Source: Deinococcus metalli
Lineage (GTDB): Bacteria; Deinococcota; Deinococci; Deinococcales; Deinococcaceae
DNA: 64,000 nucleotides
Reading direction: 5' to 3'
NCBI RefSeq assembly: GCF_014201805.1
Contig: NZ_JACHFK010000001.1
Location: forward strand, 868,001-932,000
The position numbers and the translations under genes were made by a program. Numbering within the stretch: position 1 is the stretch's first letter; each line of letters begins with the position of its first letter. Of this stretch, positions 23,770 to 34,539 are shown one piece after another. The notes under the pieces were generated by a model that was not told where the DNA came from, ran no database searches, and saw nothing but the letters and a program-made list of their open reading frames with translations.

Positions 23770-26700
23770 ATGGCGAAGGCCCGCGCGAAAAGCGCTCCCC
23801 CGGTCAGCCGCTTTGACGGTGAGGCGCTCGGACTGGTGTTGTTCGCGCTCGGTATTTTCCTGGCGGTGACGGTGCTGCTGGTGCCGGCCGATCAGGTGCA
23901 GCGCGACGGCACCGTGAGTGTCATGACCGAGGTGCGCACCACGGTGGTGCAGTGGCTCGGCTGGGGCGCGTACCTGCTGCCGCTGATCCCGTTCGCATAC
24001 GGCGTGCTGGTGTTCCTGGGCCGCGACCTGAAGAACCTCACCCGCCGCGCGCTGGGCGGCGTCCTGGTCACGCTGTCGGTGATGGCGCTGCACGATGTGG
24101 TGGAGGCCGGGGCCGCGGGCCAGCTCGCGGAACGCGTGATGGAACCCCTGCTGCGCGCCGTGAGTTACGCGGCCGTGATCCTGCCGCTGGTCACCCTCAC
24201 GCTGGGCGTGGAACTCATGCTGCGGCTCTCGCCGCTGTCGCTGCTCAAGAACGTGTTCCGGCGCGTGAGCGTGCTGCTGGGCGGCGCGAGCGCGGGCGTG
24301 CAGGGCGTGATCGAGGCGCGCCAGGAGGGCCGCGGCGCGGCCAAGGCGCGGGCCGAGGCCCGGCAGACCCTCGCGGCGCACGCGCGCGAGTTGGACGTGC
24401 TGCGCCGCCTGTACCCCGAGGCGAAGGAGCTGCGCGCCCAGCACGACGAGTTGAAAGCCACGCAGCGCAGCGTGCGCGGCCTGGACGAGGCGGGACTCAA
24501 GCACCTCGACCGCGACCTGGCCGCGTGGCGCGAGGTCACGAAGACCTTCGTGGCGAACGCCGGCCGCGACCTGCGCGACGTGGTCGCCGCCGAGGCGCCG
24601 GACGCCGGGGCGAACGCAGAGACGCTGGCGAACGACGTGCGCGCCGGCCGGCACGAGCTGTGCGCCGAGCTGCCCAGCACCCTGGCGAGCGGCGCGCTGG
24701 AGCGCTACCGCCGCTCGCTGGTGATGGAGGTGCAGCGGCTGGCCGGCCGGGCCGGTCGCCTGGAACGCGAGCGCAAGCTGTCCGAGAAGGCGCTGGGCAA
24801 GGCCGACACCGGCATCCTGGCGCGCGAGTGGCCGGCGCACCGCGAGCGGGTCGAGGGCTGGGGAGCGCTGAGTGCCGACGTGCTGGCGTGGCAGGAACGC
24901 GCCGCGCACTACGCCGGCTGGCCGGACCTGGCCGCCGCCTTCGACCGCGCCCCGACCGAGGTGGCCGACACGCTCGCCGCCGCGCTGGTCGCGGACCCGG
25001 ACGGCACGCTGGCCGATCTGGACGGCTGGCGCGCCCGGCTGGCCCGCGCGCAGGAGGAAGCGCTGCGCCGCGCCGAGGCGATGAGCATGACCGTGGCCGC
25101 CACGCCGCCGCGCATGGACTTCGACTTCTCCAGCGCGGCCCAGAGTGCAGCCGAGCCGGACGTCGCCCCGGCGCTCCCCTCCCCCGCCCGGCCGGTCGCG
25201 CGGTCGAGTGCCGTCGCGCTGCTGGACGAGCCGGCCGCACCCCCCAGCGCTCCGGCGGCGCCGGCCCCCACCAGTGGCCTCGATCCCTTCAGCGGCTGGG
25301 ACGACGACGATCTACCCTTCGGCCCAGACGGCACCGAGTCGGCAGCGCCCGCCCGGCTGGAGCCGGTGCCCCCGCGCGCCCTCGATCCGCTGCTGGGCCG
25401 GGCAGGTGTGCAGGCCCGCGCGCCCAGCGCGGCTCCGTGGGACGACGAGCCGGAGGGCGCCAGCGCCGATACCGTCGACCGGCCCGCTGTGGGCGCGCTG
25501 CCGCTGGAGCTGCCCGGCTACGAGCTGCTCGACCCGGTGCCGCTCGCGGCGCTGAATGCCGCGCAGCTCGACGCCTCTGCGCGGCAGCGGGCCGGCGTGA
25601 TCGACGAGACGCTGCGGCATTTCAACCTCCAGGCGCGGGTGGTGGACTTCGCGCGCGGCCCGACCGTCACGCGCTACGAGATCGAACCGGCGCCCGGCGA
25701 GAAGATCAGCCGCATCGCCAGCCTCAGCAACGACCTGGCGCGGGCACTGGCGGTGGGCGGCGTGCGCGTGGAGGCGCCGGTGCCGGGCAAGAGCGTGATC
25801 GGCTTGGAGGTGCCCAACGCCGACCGCGAACCCGTGACCTTCCACCAGGCGGCGGCCGCGCCGTCGTTCCGCGCCACGCGCGCCCGCCTGCCCGTGATCC
25901 TGGGCAAGAGCATCGACGGCGAGCTGATGGTCGGGGACCTCGCCAAGATGCCGCACCTGCTGGTGGCGGGCAGCACCGGCAGCGGGAAGTCGGTGTGCGT
26001 GAACACGCTGATCACGTCCCTGCTTTTCAAGTACCTGCCGACCGAGCTGCGTTTCCTGATGATCGACCCGAAGATGGTCGAACTGACGCCCTACGACGGC
26101 ATTCCGCATCTGGTGCGCAGCGTGGTGACCAATCCGGTGGACGCGGCCGGGGTGCTGCTGGGCGCGGTCGCGCACATGGAGCGGCGCTACAAGATGATGT
26201 CGCAGGTTGGCGCGAAGAACCTCGAACAGTTCAACGCCAAGATGCGCCAGACGGGCGAGGTGGAACTGCCGCACCTGGTCATCATCATCGACGAGCTGGC
26301 GGACCTGATGATCACCAGCCCGAAAGAAGTCGAGTCGGCGATCATGCGCCTGGCGCAGATGGCCCGCGCCACCGGCATGCACCTGGTGCTGGCGACGCAG
26401 CGGCCCAGCGTGGACATCCTGACCAGCCTGATCAAGGTGAACGTTCCGGCCCGCATCGCCTTCGCGGTGAGCAGCAGCCACGACTCGCGCACCATCCTGG
26501 ACGCCATGGGCGCCGAGCGCCTGACCGGCATGGGCGACATGCTGTACTACCAGCCGGGCCTGGTGAAGCCGATGCGCCTCCAGGGACCGTACATCAGCGA
26601 ACTGGAGTCGGTGCGGATCACGGAACTGCTGCGCCGCCAGGTGTTCGAGGACGTGTTCGTCGAGGCGTACGGTGCGGACTTCGAGGGCGGCATCGAGGCG

Positions 26701-26952
26701 TCGGGGCCGAGTGCCGACCGGGCGAACGTGGATTTCAGCGATCCGCTGCTGCGGCAGGCGGCGCAGATCTGCATTGAGGAGGGCCAGGGCAGCGTGTCCA
26801 GGCTGCAACGCCGCCTGTCGGTCGGGCACGCCCGGGCCGGCAAGCTGATGGACCTGCTGGAGGCGATGGGCATCGTGTCCAAGCACCAGGGCAGCAAGCC
26901 GCGGGACGTGCTGATCACCGAGGCGGACCTGCCCGAGTACTTCGGCAAATAA
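23770..26952 (+). CDS. ftsK: FtsK/SpoIIIE-type DNA translocase
   Basis: A 1060-residue protein: about four N-terminal membrane helices (residues 20-160), a long charged coiled-coil region (180-430), a Pro/Ala linker, then the hexameric motor. Walker [10 protein letters not shown] lies near residue 733 and Walker [14 protein letters not shown] near 836. The C-terminal winged-helix gamma domain ([19 protein letters not shown]) reads KOPS-like sites. It pumps chromosome ends through the septum and activates XerCD at dif. A TACACT box (23757-23762) is 7 bases before the ATG. The coiled-coil insert is longer than in E. coli. Confidence 0.93.
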   Translation: MAKARAKSAPPVSRFDGEALGLVLFALGIFLAVTVLLVPADQVQRDGTVSVMTEVRTTVVQWLGWGAYLLPLIPFAYGVLVFLGRDLKNLTRRALGGVLVTLSVMALHDVVEAGAAGQLAERVMEPLLRAVSYAAVILPLVTLTLGVELMLRLSPLSLLKNVFRRVSVLLGGASAGVQGVIEARQEGRGAAKARAEARQTLAAHARELDVLRRLYPEAKELRAQHDELKATQRSVRGLDEAGLKHLDRDLAAWREVTKTFVANAGRDLRDVVAAEAPDAGANAETLANDVRAGRHELCAELPSTLASGALERYRRSLVMEVQRLAGRAGRLERERKLSEKALGKADTGILAREWPAHRERVEGWGALSADVLAWQERAAHYAGWPDLAAAFDRAPTEVADTLAAALVADPDGTLADLDGWRARLARAQEEALRRAEAMSMTVAATPPRMDFDFSSAAQSAAEPDVAPALPSPARPVARSSAVALLDEPAAPPSAPAAPAPTSGLDPFSGWDDDDLPFGPDGTESAAPARLEPVPPRALDPLLGRAGVQARAPSAAPWDDEPEGASADTVDRPAVGALPLELPGYELLDPVPLAALNAAQLDASARQRAGVIDETLRHFNLQARVVDFARGPTVTRYEIEPAPGEKISRIASLSNDLARALAVGGVRVEAPVPGKSVIGLEVPNADREPVTFHQAAAAPSFRATRARLPVILGKSIDGELMVGDLAKMPHLLVAGSTGSGKSVCVNTLITSLLFKYLPTELRFLMIDPKMVELTPYDGIPHLVRSVVTNPVDAAGVLLGAVAHMERRYKMMSQVGAKNLEQFNAKMRQTGEVELPHLVIIIDELADLMITSPKEVESAIMRLAQMARATGMHLVLATQRPSVDILTSLIKVNVPARIAFAVSSSHDSRTILDAMGAERLTGMGDMLYYQPGLVKPMRLQGPYISELESVRITELLRRQVFEDVFVEAYGADFEGGIEASGPSADRANVDFSDPLLRQAAQICIEEGQGSVSRLQRRLSVGHARAGKLMDLLEAMGIVSKHQGSKPRDVLITEADLPEYFGK

Positions 26953-27029
26953 CGCGGCTCGGCTGTCCGCCGCCCACGCCCGAACTGACCCGTGGACAGC
27001 TGGCGTATGGCATGAGGCTGACGTGAGAG

Positions 27030-27055
27030 CCGCACCAATTCCGGTGCGGTCTTCG
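27030..27055 (+). terminator. Terminator after ftsK
   Basis: A 7-bp perfect stem (CCGCACC / GGTGCGG) with a 6-base loop is followed by TCTTCGTTT, 77 bases after the ftsK stop. Confidence 0.65.
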
Positions 27056-27160
27056 TTTAGAAGACCTGCGCTCTGTGCGCGGCGTGTTGCATTTTCAGGC
27101 GCGGTGGGGAAGATTGGATTTCGGACAATTGGCAATCCAGTTTCATTCAGAGGTGATTCG

Positions 27161-29128
27161 ATGAAGAGGCAAACCAGCTTGCTCACGCTCGGACTGATGC
27201 TCGCGACCCCGGCCCTCGCCGGCGGCGGCGGCGCTCCGGCCACGCCTGCGGCTCCGGGCGCGTGCAAGAGCATCGCCCAGATCGTGAAGGGCGACCCGAA
27301 CTTCAGCACGCTCGCCACCGCCCTGGACGCGGCCGGCCTGACCCAGACGCTGGAAGGCGGGCAGTACACCGTGTTCGCGCCGACGAACGCCGCCTTCGCC
27401 AAGGTGCCCAGCGATACCCTCGCCACCGCGCTGAACGACCCGGCCATGCTGCGCTCGATCCTGCTGTACCACGTCGTGAAGGGCAAGGTGCCGGCCGCGC
27501 AGGTCATGACCATGCCCAACGCCATGACGGCTGAAGGCTCGAACGTCCTGATCACCGTGAACGGCAAGATGGTCATGGTGGACAACGCCCGCGTCACCAA
27601 GGCCGACGTGATGGCCTGTAACGGGATCGTGCACGTGATCGACACGGTGCTGATGCCCGCGATGGACACGGCCGCTCCGGTCGCCGCCGCGCCTGCCCCG
27701 GCGCCGGCTCCCGCGCCGAAACCGGCCCCTGCTCCGGCGCCCGCTCCCGCACCGGCTGCTGACGCAGCCCCGGCGACGACCGACACCGCCATGACGGACA
27801 CCGCGACCACCGACACGACGGCCCCGGCTGATACCACGGCCGCGGCGCCCGCTGCCTCGGCACCGCCCGCGGTCGACATCTCGTCCATCCCGGCCCTGCC
27901 GCTGAGCGGCGCCACCATCACCACGGACGCCGCGGCCACCACCACGACGGACACCGCCGCGACCACCGATACGGCGGCGACCGACGCCACCACGACGACC
28001 GACACCACCACCGACGCCGCGGCGACGACCGATACCGCAACGACGGACACGGCCACCACTGACACGGCGGCGGCCGACACCAGCGCCCAGGCCGACCAGG
28101 CCATGTCCACCAACACGCTGTACGACGTGCTGGTGAGCGACGACCGCTTCTCCACGCTGCGCGACCTGCTGAGCGACGCGGGCCTGACGGACCAGCTGAC
28201 CTCGACCGAGTACACCATCTTTGCGCCGACCAACGACGCCTTCGACGCGCTTGACCAGGATCAGCTGGCCCTGATCGCCAGCGATCCCGACACGCTCAAG
28301 AAGGTGCTGCTGTACCACGTGGTCGCGGGCAAGCAGACGGCCGAACAGCTCGCCGGCGTGAAGCAGGTCTCCAGCGCCGAGGGCAACAGCATCGATGTGT
28401 CGTCCGACGGCACCATGCAGATGGTCGGCGGCGCCAAGGTGGACGGCGCGCCCATCGAGGCCGACAACGGCACGATCTTCGTGATCGACAAGGTGCTGCT
28501 GCCCCCCAACCTCGTGATTCCCGCGGCTCCTGCGGCCACGACGGCGACCACCGACGCGACGGCGACCACGACCACCACGACGGATGCGGCGGCGACCACC
28601 TCAACCGCGACCACCTCAACCGCGACCACCACGACCACCGCGCCGGCGGCCACCGCCACGACGACCACGGCCACAACGACGACCACCGCGGCGCCCGCGA
28701 ATGTCGTGGCCCTGCTCCAGGGTCTGCCGCAGTACAGCACGCTGGTCTCGCTGATCCAGAAGGCCGGCCTGGCTGACACGCTCGCCACGGGCGACTACAC
28801 GGTCTTCGCACCGACCAACGACGCCTTCGCCAAGGTGCCGCAGGCGACGCTGGACATGCTCAACGCCGATCCGGCCAAGCTCAAGCAGGTGCTGCTGTTC
28901 CACGTCGTGAGCGGCAAGGTCGTGGACGCCGGGCTGAACGTCGCCCAGCTCAAGAGCCTGGAAGGCAGCAGCATCGACCTGAAGGGCGATGGCGGCAACA
29001 TCATGCTGGGCGTGCTGAGCGGCACCACCATCACCGGCGGCATGCTGGCGAACTCGGTGCCCATGACGGCGGGCAACAGCGTGGTCTACAGCATCGACGC
29101 GGTGCTGATTCCCCCCACCCTGAAGTAA
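27161..29128 (+). CDS. Secreted protein with three fasciclin (FAS1) domains
   Basis: A 655-residue exported protein with a signal peptide (SLLTLGLMLATPALAG) and three FAS1 domains at about residues 34-167, 317-450 and 513-655. Each has the H1 box YTVFAPTN or YTIFAPTN and the H2-like LLYHVV/LLFHVV. The domains are joined by two long low-complexity linkers of Pro/Ala and then Thr/Ala/Asp, which look like flexible spacers. FAS1 domains mediate adhesion, so a cell-envelope or matrix role is likely. AGAGGTG precedes the ATG by 7 bases. A terminator follows. Confidence 0.9.
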   Translation: MKRQTSLLTLGLMLATPALAGGGGAPATPAAPGACKSIAQIVKGDPNFSTLATALDAAGLTQTLEGGQYTVFAPTNAAFAKVPSDTLATALNDPAMLRSILLYHVVKGKVPAAQVMTMPNAMTAEGSNVLITVNGKMVMVDNARVTKADVMACNGIVHVIDTVLMPAMDTAAPVAAAPAPAPAPAPKPAPAPAPAPAPAADAAPATTDTAMTDTATTDTTAPADTTAAAPAASAPPAVDISSIPALPLSGATITTDAAATTTTDTAATTDTAATDATTTTDTTTDAAATTDTATTDTATTDTAAADTSAQADQAMSTNTLYDVLVSDDRFSTLRDLLSDAGLTDQLTSTEYTIFAPTNDAFDALDQDQLALIASDPDTLKKVLLYHVVAGKQTAEQLAGVKQVSSAEGNSIDVSSDGTMQMVGGAKVDGAPIEADNGTIFVIDKVLLPPNLVIPAAPAATTATTDATATTTTTTDAAATTSTATTSTATTTTTAPAATATTTTATTTTTAAPANVVALLQGLPQYSTLVSLIQKAGLADTLATGDYTVFAPTNDAFAKVPQATLDMLNADPAKLKQVLLFHVVSGKVVDAGLNVAQLKSLEGSSIDLKGDGGNIMLGVLSGTTITGGMLANSVPMTAGNSVVYSIDAVLIPPTLK

Positions 29129-29146
29129 GCGTTCCCCAGTCCTCAG

Positions 29147-29178
29147 GCCCGCTCTCGTATCAGAGCGGGCTAGTCCTT
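29147..29178 (+). terminator. Terminator of the fasciclin gene
   Basis: A perfect 9-bp stem (GCCCGCTCT / AGAGCGGGC, 29147-29155 with 29162-29170) with a 6-base loop is followed by TAGTCCTT. Confidence 0.75.
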
Positions 29179-29208
29179 ATTGATTGGCTGTCCTAGCGGG
29201 GCGGCCCC

Positions 29209-30060
29209 TCACGACACGGCGGCGGGATGCGTCCGCAGGAACTGCTCCCAGGTGGCTGGCGTGCGGGGCACGTGCCCGGACTCGGTCCAGTCCCAGTATG
29301 GTGTGTACAGGCTGCGAGAGCGGACGAGTTCCTCGCGGAAGATCTCGGCGCTCAGGCCAGTGCCGAGCAGGCCGCTGGTGGCGAATCGGTTCAGCACGTC
29401 CCCACGCTCATATGGCACGGCCCGGAACTCCGGGCGCCATCCGGCTGGCGTGGCCGTGAGGAGCAGGTACTGAGCGCGGGGATCGCCCGTCGCCGGGAAG
29501 CCGACTGCACCGGTGTTGAGCACGACCGTACCGTCCACCGTGGCATGGGCGGGGCGGTGGATGTGCGAGCCGACCAGCACGCCGTACTCGCCGCCGTCGT
29601 CAGCCTGGCGCAGGGCGGCGATCCGCTGCGGCGGGGTGCGCTCGCTGAGACCCTCCCGGTAGTGCTGCGGCGTCCCGTGTGCGATCAGCACGCGGGGCAG
29701 CCCAGGCACCTCCAGCGTCAGGGTCCGGTTCCACGTGGCGGGCTCGTGCAGCAGGCCGGCGCGGTCGAGCTGGTGCATGCTCCACACGGTCGCGCCCCAG
29801 AAGGGATCGTCGAACCAGTCCGGCGGCAGGGTGTCGCTGCGGACGTGCCACAGGCGCAGCAGGTCGTCGTGGTTGCCAAGCGTGAAGGCCACGTCCGGCT
29901 CATCCAGCAGCCGCTCCATGACCTGCACGGAATCCGGCCCGCGGTTCACGACGTCGCCGTTCACGATCACCCGGTCGGCGCCCTGCGAGTGAATGTCGGC
30001 CAGCACCGCGTTCAGCGCGTCGGCGTTGCCGTGGATGTCCGCAATGATCGCCGCCCGCAT
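29209..30060 (-). CDS. Calcineurin-like metallophosphoesterase
   Basis: This 283-residue phosphoesterase has the full metal signature in order: ADIHGN near the N-terminus, VNGDVVNRGP, LGNHDD, the histidine in LIAHGTP and VGSHIHRP. This compact architecture is shared by bacterial YfcE/diadenosine-tetraphosphatase-like enzymes; the substrate is not clear. A TAGAAT box (minus strand, 30069-30074) precedes the ATG by 8 bases. Confidence 0.87.
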   Translation of the reverse strand: MRAAIIADIHGNADALNAVLADIHSQGADRVIVNGDVVNRGPDSVQVMERLLDEPDVAFTLGNHDDLLRLWHVRSDTLPPDWFDDPFWGATVWSMHQLDRAGLLHEPATWNRTLTLEVPGLPRVLIAHGTPQHYREGLSERTPPQRIAALRQADDGGEYGVLVGSHIHRPAHATVDGTVVLNTGAVGFPATGDPRAQYLLLTATPAGWRPEFRAVPYERGDVLNRFATSGLLGTGLSAEIFREELVRSRSLYTPYWDWTESGHVPRTPATWEQFLRTHPAAVS

Positions 30061-30144
30061 CGCGGGGCATTCTACGGCCGGGTGGTCCGGCGATCGTCTG
30101 CCGCGCCACGCTTGCTCTACATGGGCAGACTCGCCCGGCCTCGT

Positions 30145-31410
30145 TCAGTTGCGGAAGATGACTTCCTCGCGGCCGAAGGAGCGGAGGGCGAGCAGGCCCA
30201 GCAGCACGGTGCCCACCAGGTTCGCGGCCATCGCCAGCAGCACGTGCGCCGCGGTGACCGTGCCGCGCACGATCTCCAGCAGGGTCAGCATGCCGCCGAA
30301 CAGCGGCAGCGCGTACAGGCCGGGGCCGAGGGTCAGAAAGTCGCTGAACTGCAACATCACGGCCGGAATCACGATGGCCAGGGACAGCGGGGCGATGTAC
30401 GTCTGCGCCTCCTTGAACGACCGCGCGTAGATGCCCACGGTGATGAGGAGGGCGCTGATCAGCAGGGCGGCGCTGAGGGCAACGCCCAGCAGGGCCAGGG
30501 CGCTGCCCACGCCCAGCGTGATCTGCCCGCCCATCGCCTGGCTGATCTCGGCGCTGGCGCCGCTGCGGCCGCGCGTGAAGGCCCCGACCAGCAGGCCGCT
30601 GAGGATGAAGCCGAGCACGCTGAAACACGCGCTGGTCAGGGCCGTGATGGTCGTGGCAAGGAGCTTGCCGGCCACCACCTCGCTGCGCCGCACCGGGGCG
30701 ACCAGCAGGCTTTCGAGGGTGCCGCGTTCCTTCTCCCCGGCGGTGGCGTCCACGGCAGTCGCCATCGCGCCGCTGAGGATGAACTGCAGCATCAGCATGG
30801 GAATCAGGAACGCGAGCTGACCGCTGCGCTGCTCCTGGGGCGGGCTGGCGTCCACGGGCCGGAGCACCACCGGAGTGAGGACGCCTGCTCCCAGGCCCAG
30901 CGCCTTTAAGCGATCCAGGGTCAGTGTGCGGTTGTAGGCGTTCACCACGTCCTGCACCTTGGCGAACGCGCCGGCCTGGGCGCGCAGGTTGTTGAGTTTG
31001 GCGTACACCTCCAGTGTGCCCTGAGCCGCGCCAGCGCTCGTGGGAATCACGCCCGCCGGCTGCACGGCCGCGTCCACGGCGCCGCTCTGCACGGCGGCGC
31101 GGGCGTTCTCGACCGGCACCAGCGTGACGCCGGCGCGGATCAGCGTGCCGTTGGCGAGCCGCTCGTCGCGGGTGAGCGCGGTCTCCAGCGCGGCAGGCAG
31201 GGTGCCGACCACGCCGAGTTTCTGCCGCGCCTGCTGCTGCCCGCCGATGAAACTGCCCAGCATCAGCGGGAGGCCCAGCGTGAACAGCGGAATCAGGATC
31301 ATGGGCATCAGGATGGTGGCGTTCAGGGTGCGGCGGTCGCGCAGGGTGGACAGCAGGTCGCGGGCCGCGATGCGCCACACCACTCCGGGGCGGAGACGTT
31401 CAGACGGCAC
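30145..31410 (-). CDS. ABC-2 type exporter permease (NatB-like)
   Basis: A 421-residue NatB/ABC2_membrane_3 permease. It has an N-terminal helix ([21 protein letters not shown]), a soluble extracytoplasmic loop of about 130 residues, then a cluster of five or six helices from about residue 180. The loop before the cluster contains the family block [20 protein letters not shown]. The GTG at 31410 overlaps the end of the ATPase gene, and a GGGGAGG-rich segment precedes it. With the ATPase it probably exports Na+, a drug or a peptide. Confidence 0.85.
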   Translation of the reverse strand: MPSERLRPGVVWRIAARDLLSTLRDRRTLNATILMPMILIPLFTLGLPLMLGSFIGGQQQARQKLGVVGTLPAALETALTRDERLANGTLIRAGVTLVPVENARAAVQSGAVDAAVQPAGVIPTSAGAAQGTLEVYAKLNNLRAQAGAFAKVQDVVNAYNRTLTLDRLKALGLGAGVLTPVVLRPVDASPPQEQRSGQLAFLIPMLMLQFILSGAMATAVDATAGEKERGTLESLLVAPVRRSEVVAGKLLATTITALTSACFSVLGFILSGLLVGAFTRGRSGASAEISQAMGGQITLGVGSALALLGVALSAALLISALLITVGIYARSFKEAQTYIAPLSLAIVIPAVMLQFSDFLTLGPGLYALPLFGGMLTLLEIVRGTVTAAHVLLAMAANLVGTVLLGLLALRSFGREEVIFRN

Positions 31411-32149
31411 GGGCGGCCTCCCCACGCTGGTCGTGTTCGCGCACGAGTTCAAAGAACGCGCGTTCCAGGCTGCGTTCCCCCGTCGCCTCCAGCACCTGCG
31501 CCAGGGTGCCCACCGTGAGCAGCTGCCCGTGGTGGAGAATCGCCACGCGGTCGCAGACCTCCTCGGCCTCGCTCATGACGTGGGTGGAGTACAGCGTGAG
31601 GCGGCCCGGTGCGCGGCTGGCCTGCACGAAGTCGAGCAGGGTGCGCCGCGCGAAGATGTCCAGGCCGCTGGCCGCCTCGTCAAGGATCAGGACAGCGGGG
31701 TCGTGCAGCACCGCGCGGGCGATCACCACCTTCTGCTTCATGCCCGACGAGTACTCGCCCGCGCGGACATCCAGCGTGCGGCCGAGTTCCAGGCGGTCGT
31801 CGAGTTCCGCGATCCGGGCCTCGGTCTGCGCACGGGTCATGCCGTACAACCCCGCGAAGGAGCGCAGCACCTCGCGGCCGGTGAGGCGGGCGGGCAGCCC
31901 CATGCCGCCGTTCACCACGCCGACGATGCGCCGCACGGCCTCCGGGTCGCGCAGCAGATCGATGCCGCTGACGGTGCCGCCCCCGCTGCTGGGCCTCAGC
32001 AGCGTGGCGAGAATGCGCAGCAGGGTCGTCTTGCCGGCGCCGTTCGGGCCGAGCAGGCCGTACACCTCGGCGTCCCGGGCCGTCAGGGACACGCCGCGCA
32101 GGGCCTGGAAAGTGCCGTAGCTCTTGGTGATGTCGTGCAGTTCAAGCAT
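31400..32149 (-). CDS. ABC transporter ATP-binding protein (NatA-like)
   Basis: A 249-residue ATPase with Walker [13 protein letters not shown]-loop MGLPARLTG region, a non-canonical signature segment (EYSSGMKQK in place of LSGGQ), Walker [14 protein letters not shown] and the H-switch [10 protein letters not shown]. The YSSGMKQ signature is typical of NatA and related exporters. It overlaps the permease start, so the pair is one transcript. The upstream 430 bases separate it from the divergent winged-helix gene. Confidence 0.88.
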   Translation of the reverse strand: MLELHDITKSYGTFQALRGVSLTARDAEVYGLLGPNGAGKTTLLRILATLLRPSSGGGTVSGIDLLRDPEAVRRIVGVVNGGMGLPARLTGREVLRSFAGLYGMTRAQTEARIAELDDRLELGRTLDVRAGEYSSGMKQKVVIARAVLHDPAVLILDEAASGLDIFARRTLLDFVQASRAPGRLTLYSTHVMSEAEEVCDRVAILHHGQLLTVGTLAQVLEATGERSLERAFFELVREHDQRGEAARAV

Positions 32150-32583
32150 GCCGCCCCCGTGTGCAGATTGATCTCATTCGGTGCAGGCTACGTGGTCGCG
32201 GCGCGCCGGGTTGCCGGAGCCAGACCGCAGGTCAACACCACCCCTACGGCCCGCCTGAGACCGCCCACCGCACCGTTCACCTGAACCGATTCAGACGTCC
32301 GTCTATACCGGACAGACGCCGGAACAGGAAGTGGCGTCCAGGCCGCTCTTTCAACGCAGCGTGGGCGAATTCCGCCCTCACCATCAATGTCAACACCCCG
32401 TTTCCTCATCAAAAATGAGAGAAAAAATGAATATAATAGGAAAGTTGCGCTGAACGGCGCACTTGCACATCAGTCCTGTGGTCAGCCCCTCCCCCCGACG
32501 GTATCCGGCTGGTCACTCGACACCCCTTCCACCTGTGGCCGCGCTGAACCCGGCCCGCGCCGCAGTTGCCCCCGGAGGCCCGC
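32150..32583. promoter_or_regulatory. Divergent intergenic region with TATAAT and leader hairpin
   Basis: No gene is visible here. A short A/T-rich island at 32408-32440 contains a consensus TATAAT (32432-32437) pointing toward the winged-helix gene, but no good -35 is seen. Just downstream, 32441-32459 can fold into an 8-bp stem with one bulge (TGCGC / GCGCA core), so the mRNA would begin with a hairpin and a leader of about 140 bases. A small dyad (GTCCG / CGGAC) lies near 32298-32315 and could be an operator for the exporter genes. Confidence 0.45.
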
Positions 32584-33093
32584 ATGTTCAATCCCCCTAC
32601 CCTCGAAGACCTGCAGGAAACCCGCCGCGCCAACGAGAAGTTGGTGCTGCGCGCTCTTGAAAGCAAGCCCGAATGGGTCGAGACCGAACTGGCCAAGACC
32701 ACCAGCCTCGCGCTGTCTCACCTGCGCGCCGCGCTCGCCAGCCTGCTCGACCAGGGCCGGGTGCGCCGCCTGCCCGGCACCGGCACCCGCGCCGTGTACG
32801 GCCTCGCCGACCCCGGCCTGGCCGACGTGCCCGCCACGCCGCTCACCGACGCGGCCAAGAAGGTCCGCGACTACCTCGAAGGCCGCGCCGACAGCGCCCT
32901 GTACATGAGCGAGCAGCTGCGCATGACCCGCGAGGACGTAATGGCCGCCCTCAGCCTGCTGAACGCGCACGGCATGATCACCTGCACCTTCGTGGGCAGC
33001 CTGGTCATCTTCCGTCTCAAGGAAACCCAGGCCCTCGGCCAGGAACAGCCTGCCGCCGAGAAGCCCACCACACGCAAGAAGCAGGTCGCGTAA
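32584..33093 (+). CDS. Winged-helix DNA-binding protein
   Basis: A 169-residue basic protein with two winged-helix-like units. The first is around residues 15-75 (NEKLVLRALESKPEW, then SLALSHLRAALASLLDQGRV, a recognition-helix pattern). The second is around 92-140 (ALYMSEQLRMTREDVMAALS). A Lys-rich tail ends it. It is probably a transcription regulator or nucleoid-associated protein; the family is not certain. GGAGG lies 5 bases before the ATG at 32584. A very strong terminator follows. Confidence 0.75.
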   Translation: MFNPPTLEDLQETRRANEKLVLRALESKPEWVETELAKTTSLALSHLRAALASLLDQGRVRRLPGTGTRAVYGLADPGLADVPATPLTDAAKKVRDYLEGRADSALYMSEQLRMTREDVMAALSLLNAHGMITCTFVGSLVIFRLKETQALGQEQPAAEKPTTRKKQVA

Positions 33094-33112
33094 GCGTTCC
33101 CGCACCGCTTCC

Positions 33113-33146
33113 AGCCGAGCCCCCTGAGGGGGCTCGGCTCGTTTTT
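33113..33146 (+). terminator. Strong rho-independent terminator of the winged-helix gene
   Basis: A perfect 12-bp stem (33113-33124 with 33128-33139; core CCGAGCCCCC / GGGGGCTCGG) and a 3-base loop, followed by CGTTTTT. Confidence 0.93.
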
Positions 33147-33192
33147 GGGTTCTGCTGACGGCAGGCAGACAGCGTTTTTGGTATTCTCCGCG

Positions 33193-33524
<332 letters not shown>

Positions 33525-33662
33525 GCGCCGCAGGACTACAAGACCAACTGGCCCGGCGTGTCACTTGCTGGGCTGGCTGCTCTATGGCAATTCCCAGTGC
33601 TGTCATTGGAGACGCTGGCCTGTCACGACGACCGGGCGCACTCAAAGCCGCTTCAGGAACCG

Positions 33663-33878
33663 TCAACGGCGGCGCGTTCCGCCCTCGTCCTGCAGGTCCT
33701 TGTCGTTGTCCAGTCGGTCATGGGTGGCGTCCGGTTCCAGCGCCGTCGCGTCCTCTCCGGTGTCCTCGCCGGCACCGGGCTCATGCCGGGCACCCCGGCC
33801 TGGCTTGGCGTGCAGATCCGTGGCCTGCTGATCTGTGAGGGCAGTTCCCACGCTGGCGTCATCCGTTGGGCGCGTCAT
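33663..33878 (-). CDS. Possible small hydrophilic acidic protein
   Basis: A 71-residue frame rich in Asp, Thr, Glu, Gly and Arg with no hydrophobic core (for example GARHEPGAGEDTGED). The composition looks like a disordered, stress-type small protein, not a random GC-rich shadow, but there is no clear promoter box or SD site. It lies in a gap of about 570 bases with nothing else convincing. I do not recognise a family. Confidence 0.4.
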   Translation of the reverse strand: MTRPTDDASVGTALTDQQATDLHAKPGRGARHEPGAGEDTGEDATALEPDATHDRLDNDKDLQDEGGTRRR

Positions 33879-34098
33879 GCCCCAGCGTGCGCTCCTGGCA
33901 TGGCGGGGCGGTGAGAGTGCAGTCAATGGCCAGTGCAGGTCGCCCGCCACTCGCGAATGACATCCACAGCCGCGCTCGATTGAACCACCTCCCGCCGGTG
34001 GGCTCACATCTGAATTGTACGTTTTGCAACAGAGTATGCTGGACGTACCGGCTCAGGAGCGCCGACGTCGGTGCAGGGCAGCCGGGGGGAGGATCGAG

Positions 34099-34386
34099 AT
34101 GATTGTCGTCCGGAACATCTTCCAGCTCCAGTTTGGCAAGGCCAAGGAGGGCATTCCCCTGCTCAAGGAGATGGCGGCCCTGTCGCCCGAGGGCAGCGTC
34201 CGCATCCTGGCGGACGTCACCGGGGACTTCTACACCATGGTGCTCGAGGAGACGGCGGCCGACCTCGCGGACGTGGAGGCCCGCGCCCGGGCAGAGATGA
34301 GCCATCCGTCGTGGGGGGCGCTGTACGCGCGCTTCACGCCGCTGGTGATGTCCGGCCGCCGCGAGGTCTTCCGTACCGTCGAGTGA
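34099..34386 (+). CDS. Small protein, probable dimeric alpha/beta-barrel fold
   Basis: This 95-residue protein (IVVRNIFQLQFGKAKEGI at the start, then FYTMVLEETAADLADVE) has the beta-alpha-beta spacing and length of NIPSNAP/ABM-like dimeric ferredoxin-fold proteins. The function is unknown. GGAGG lies 7 bases before the ATG at 34099. A TATGCT at 34035-34040 could be its -10. It is about 150 bases upstream of the c-di-GMP enzyme gene and may share its transcript. Confidence 0.6.
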   Translation: MIVVRNIFQLQFGKAKEGIPLLKEMAALSPEGSVRILADVTGDFYTMVLEETAADLADVEARARAEMSHPSWGALYARFTPLVMSGRREVFRTVE

Positions 34387-34539
34387 GGGACACCGGTTCG
34401 CCGCGACCGAACGGGCCAGCCCGGCAGAAAGGCGACATTTCGCAATATCAGCCCCCGGAGCGTAAGGATTGAGCGAGGGCACCTCGACTAGCGTGGGGCA
34501 GGCAGGTAACGCCAGTTGCCGCCCTGAACGGAGGTGCCG

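Noticed and set aside
28540..28700. Short A/C/G-rich tandem repeats
   Set aside because: Coding for the Thr/Ala linker of the fasciclin protein; a protein-level low-complexity region.
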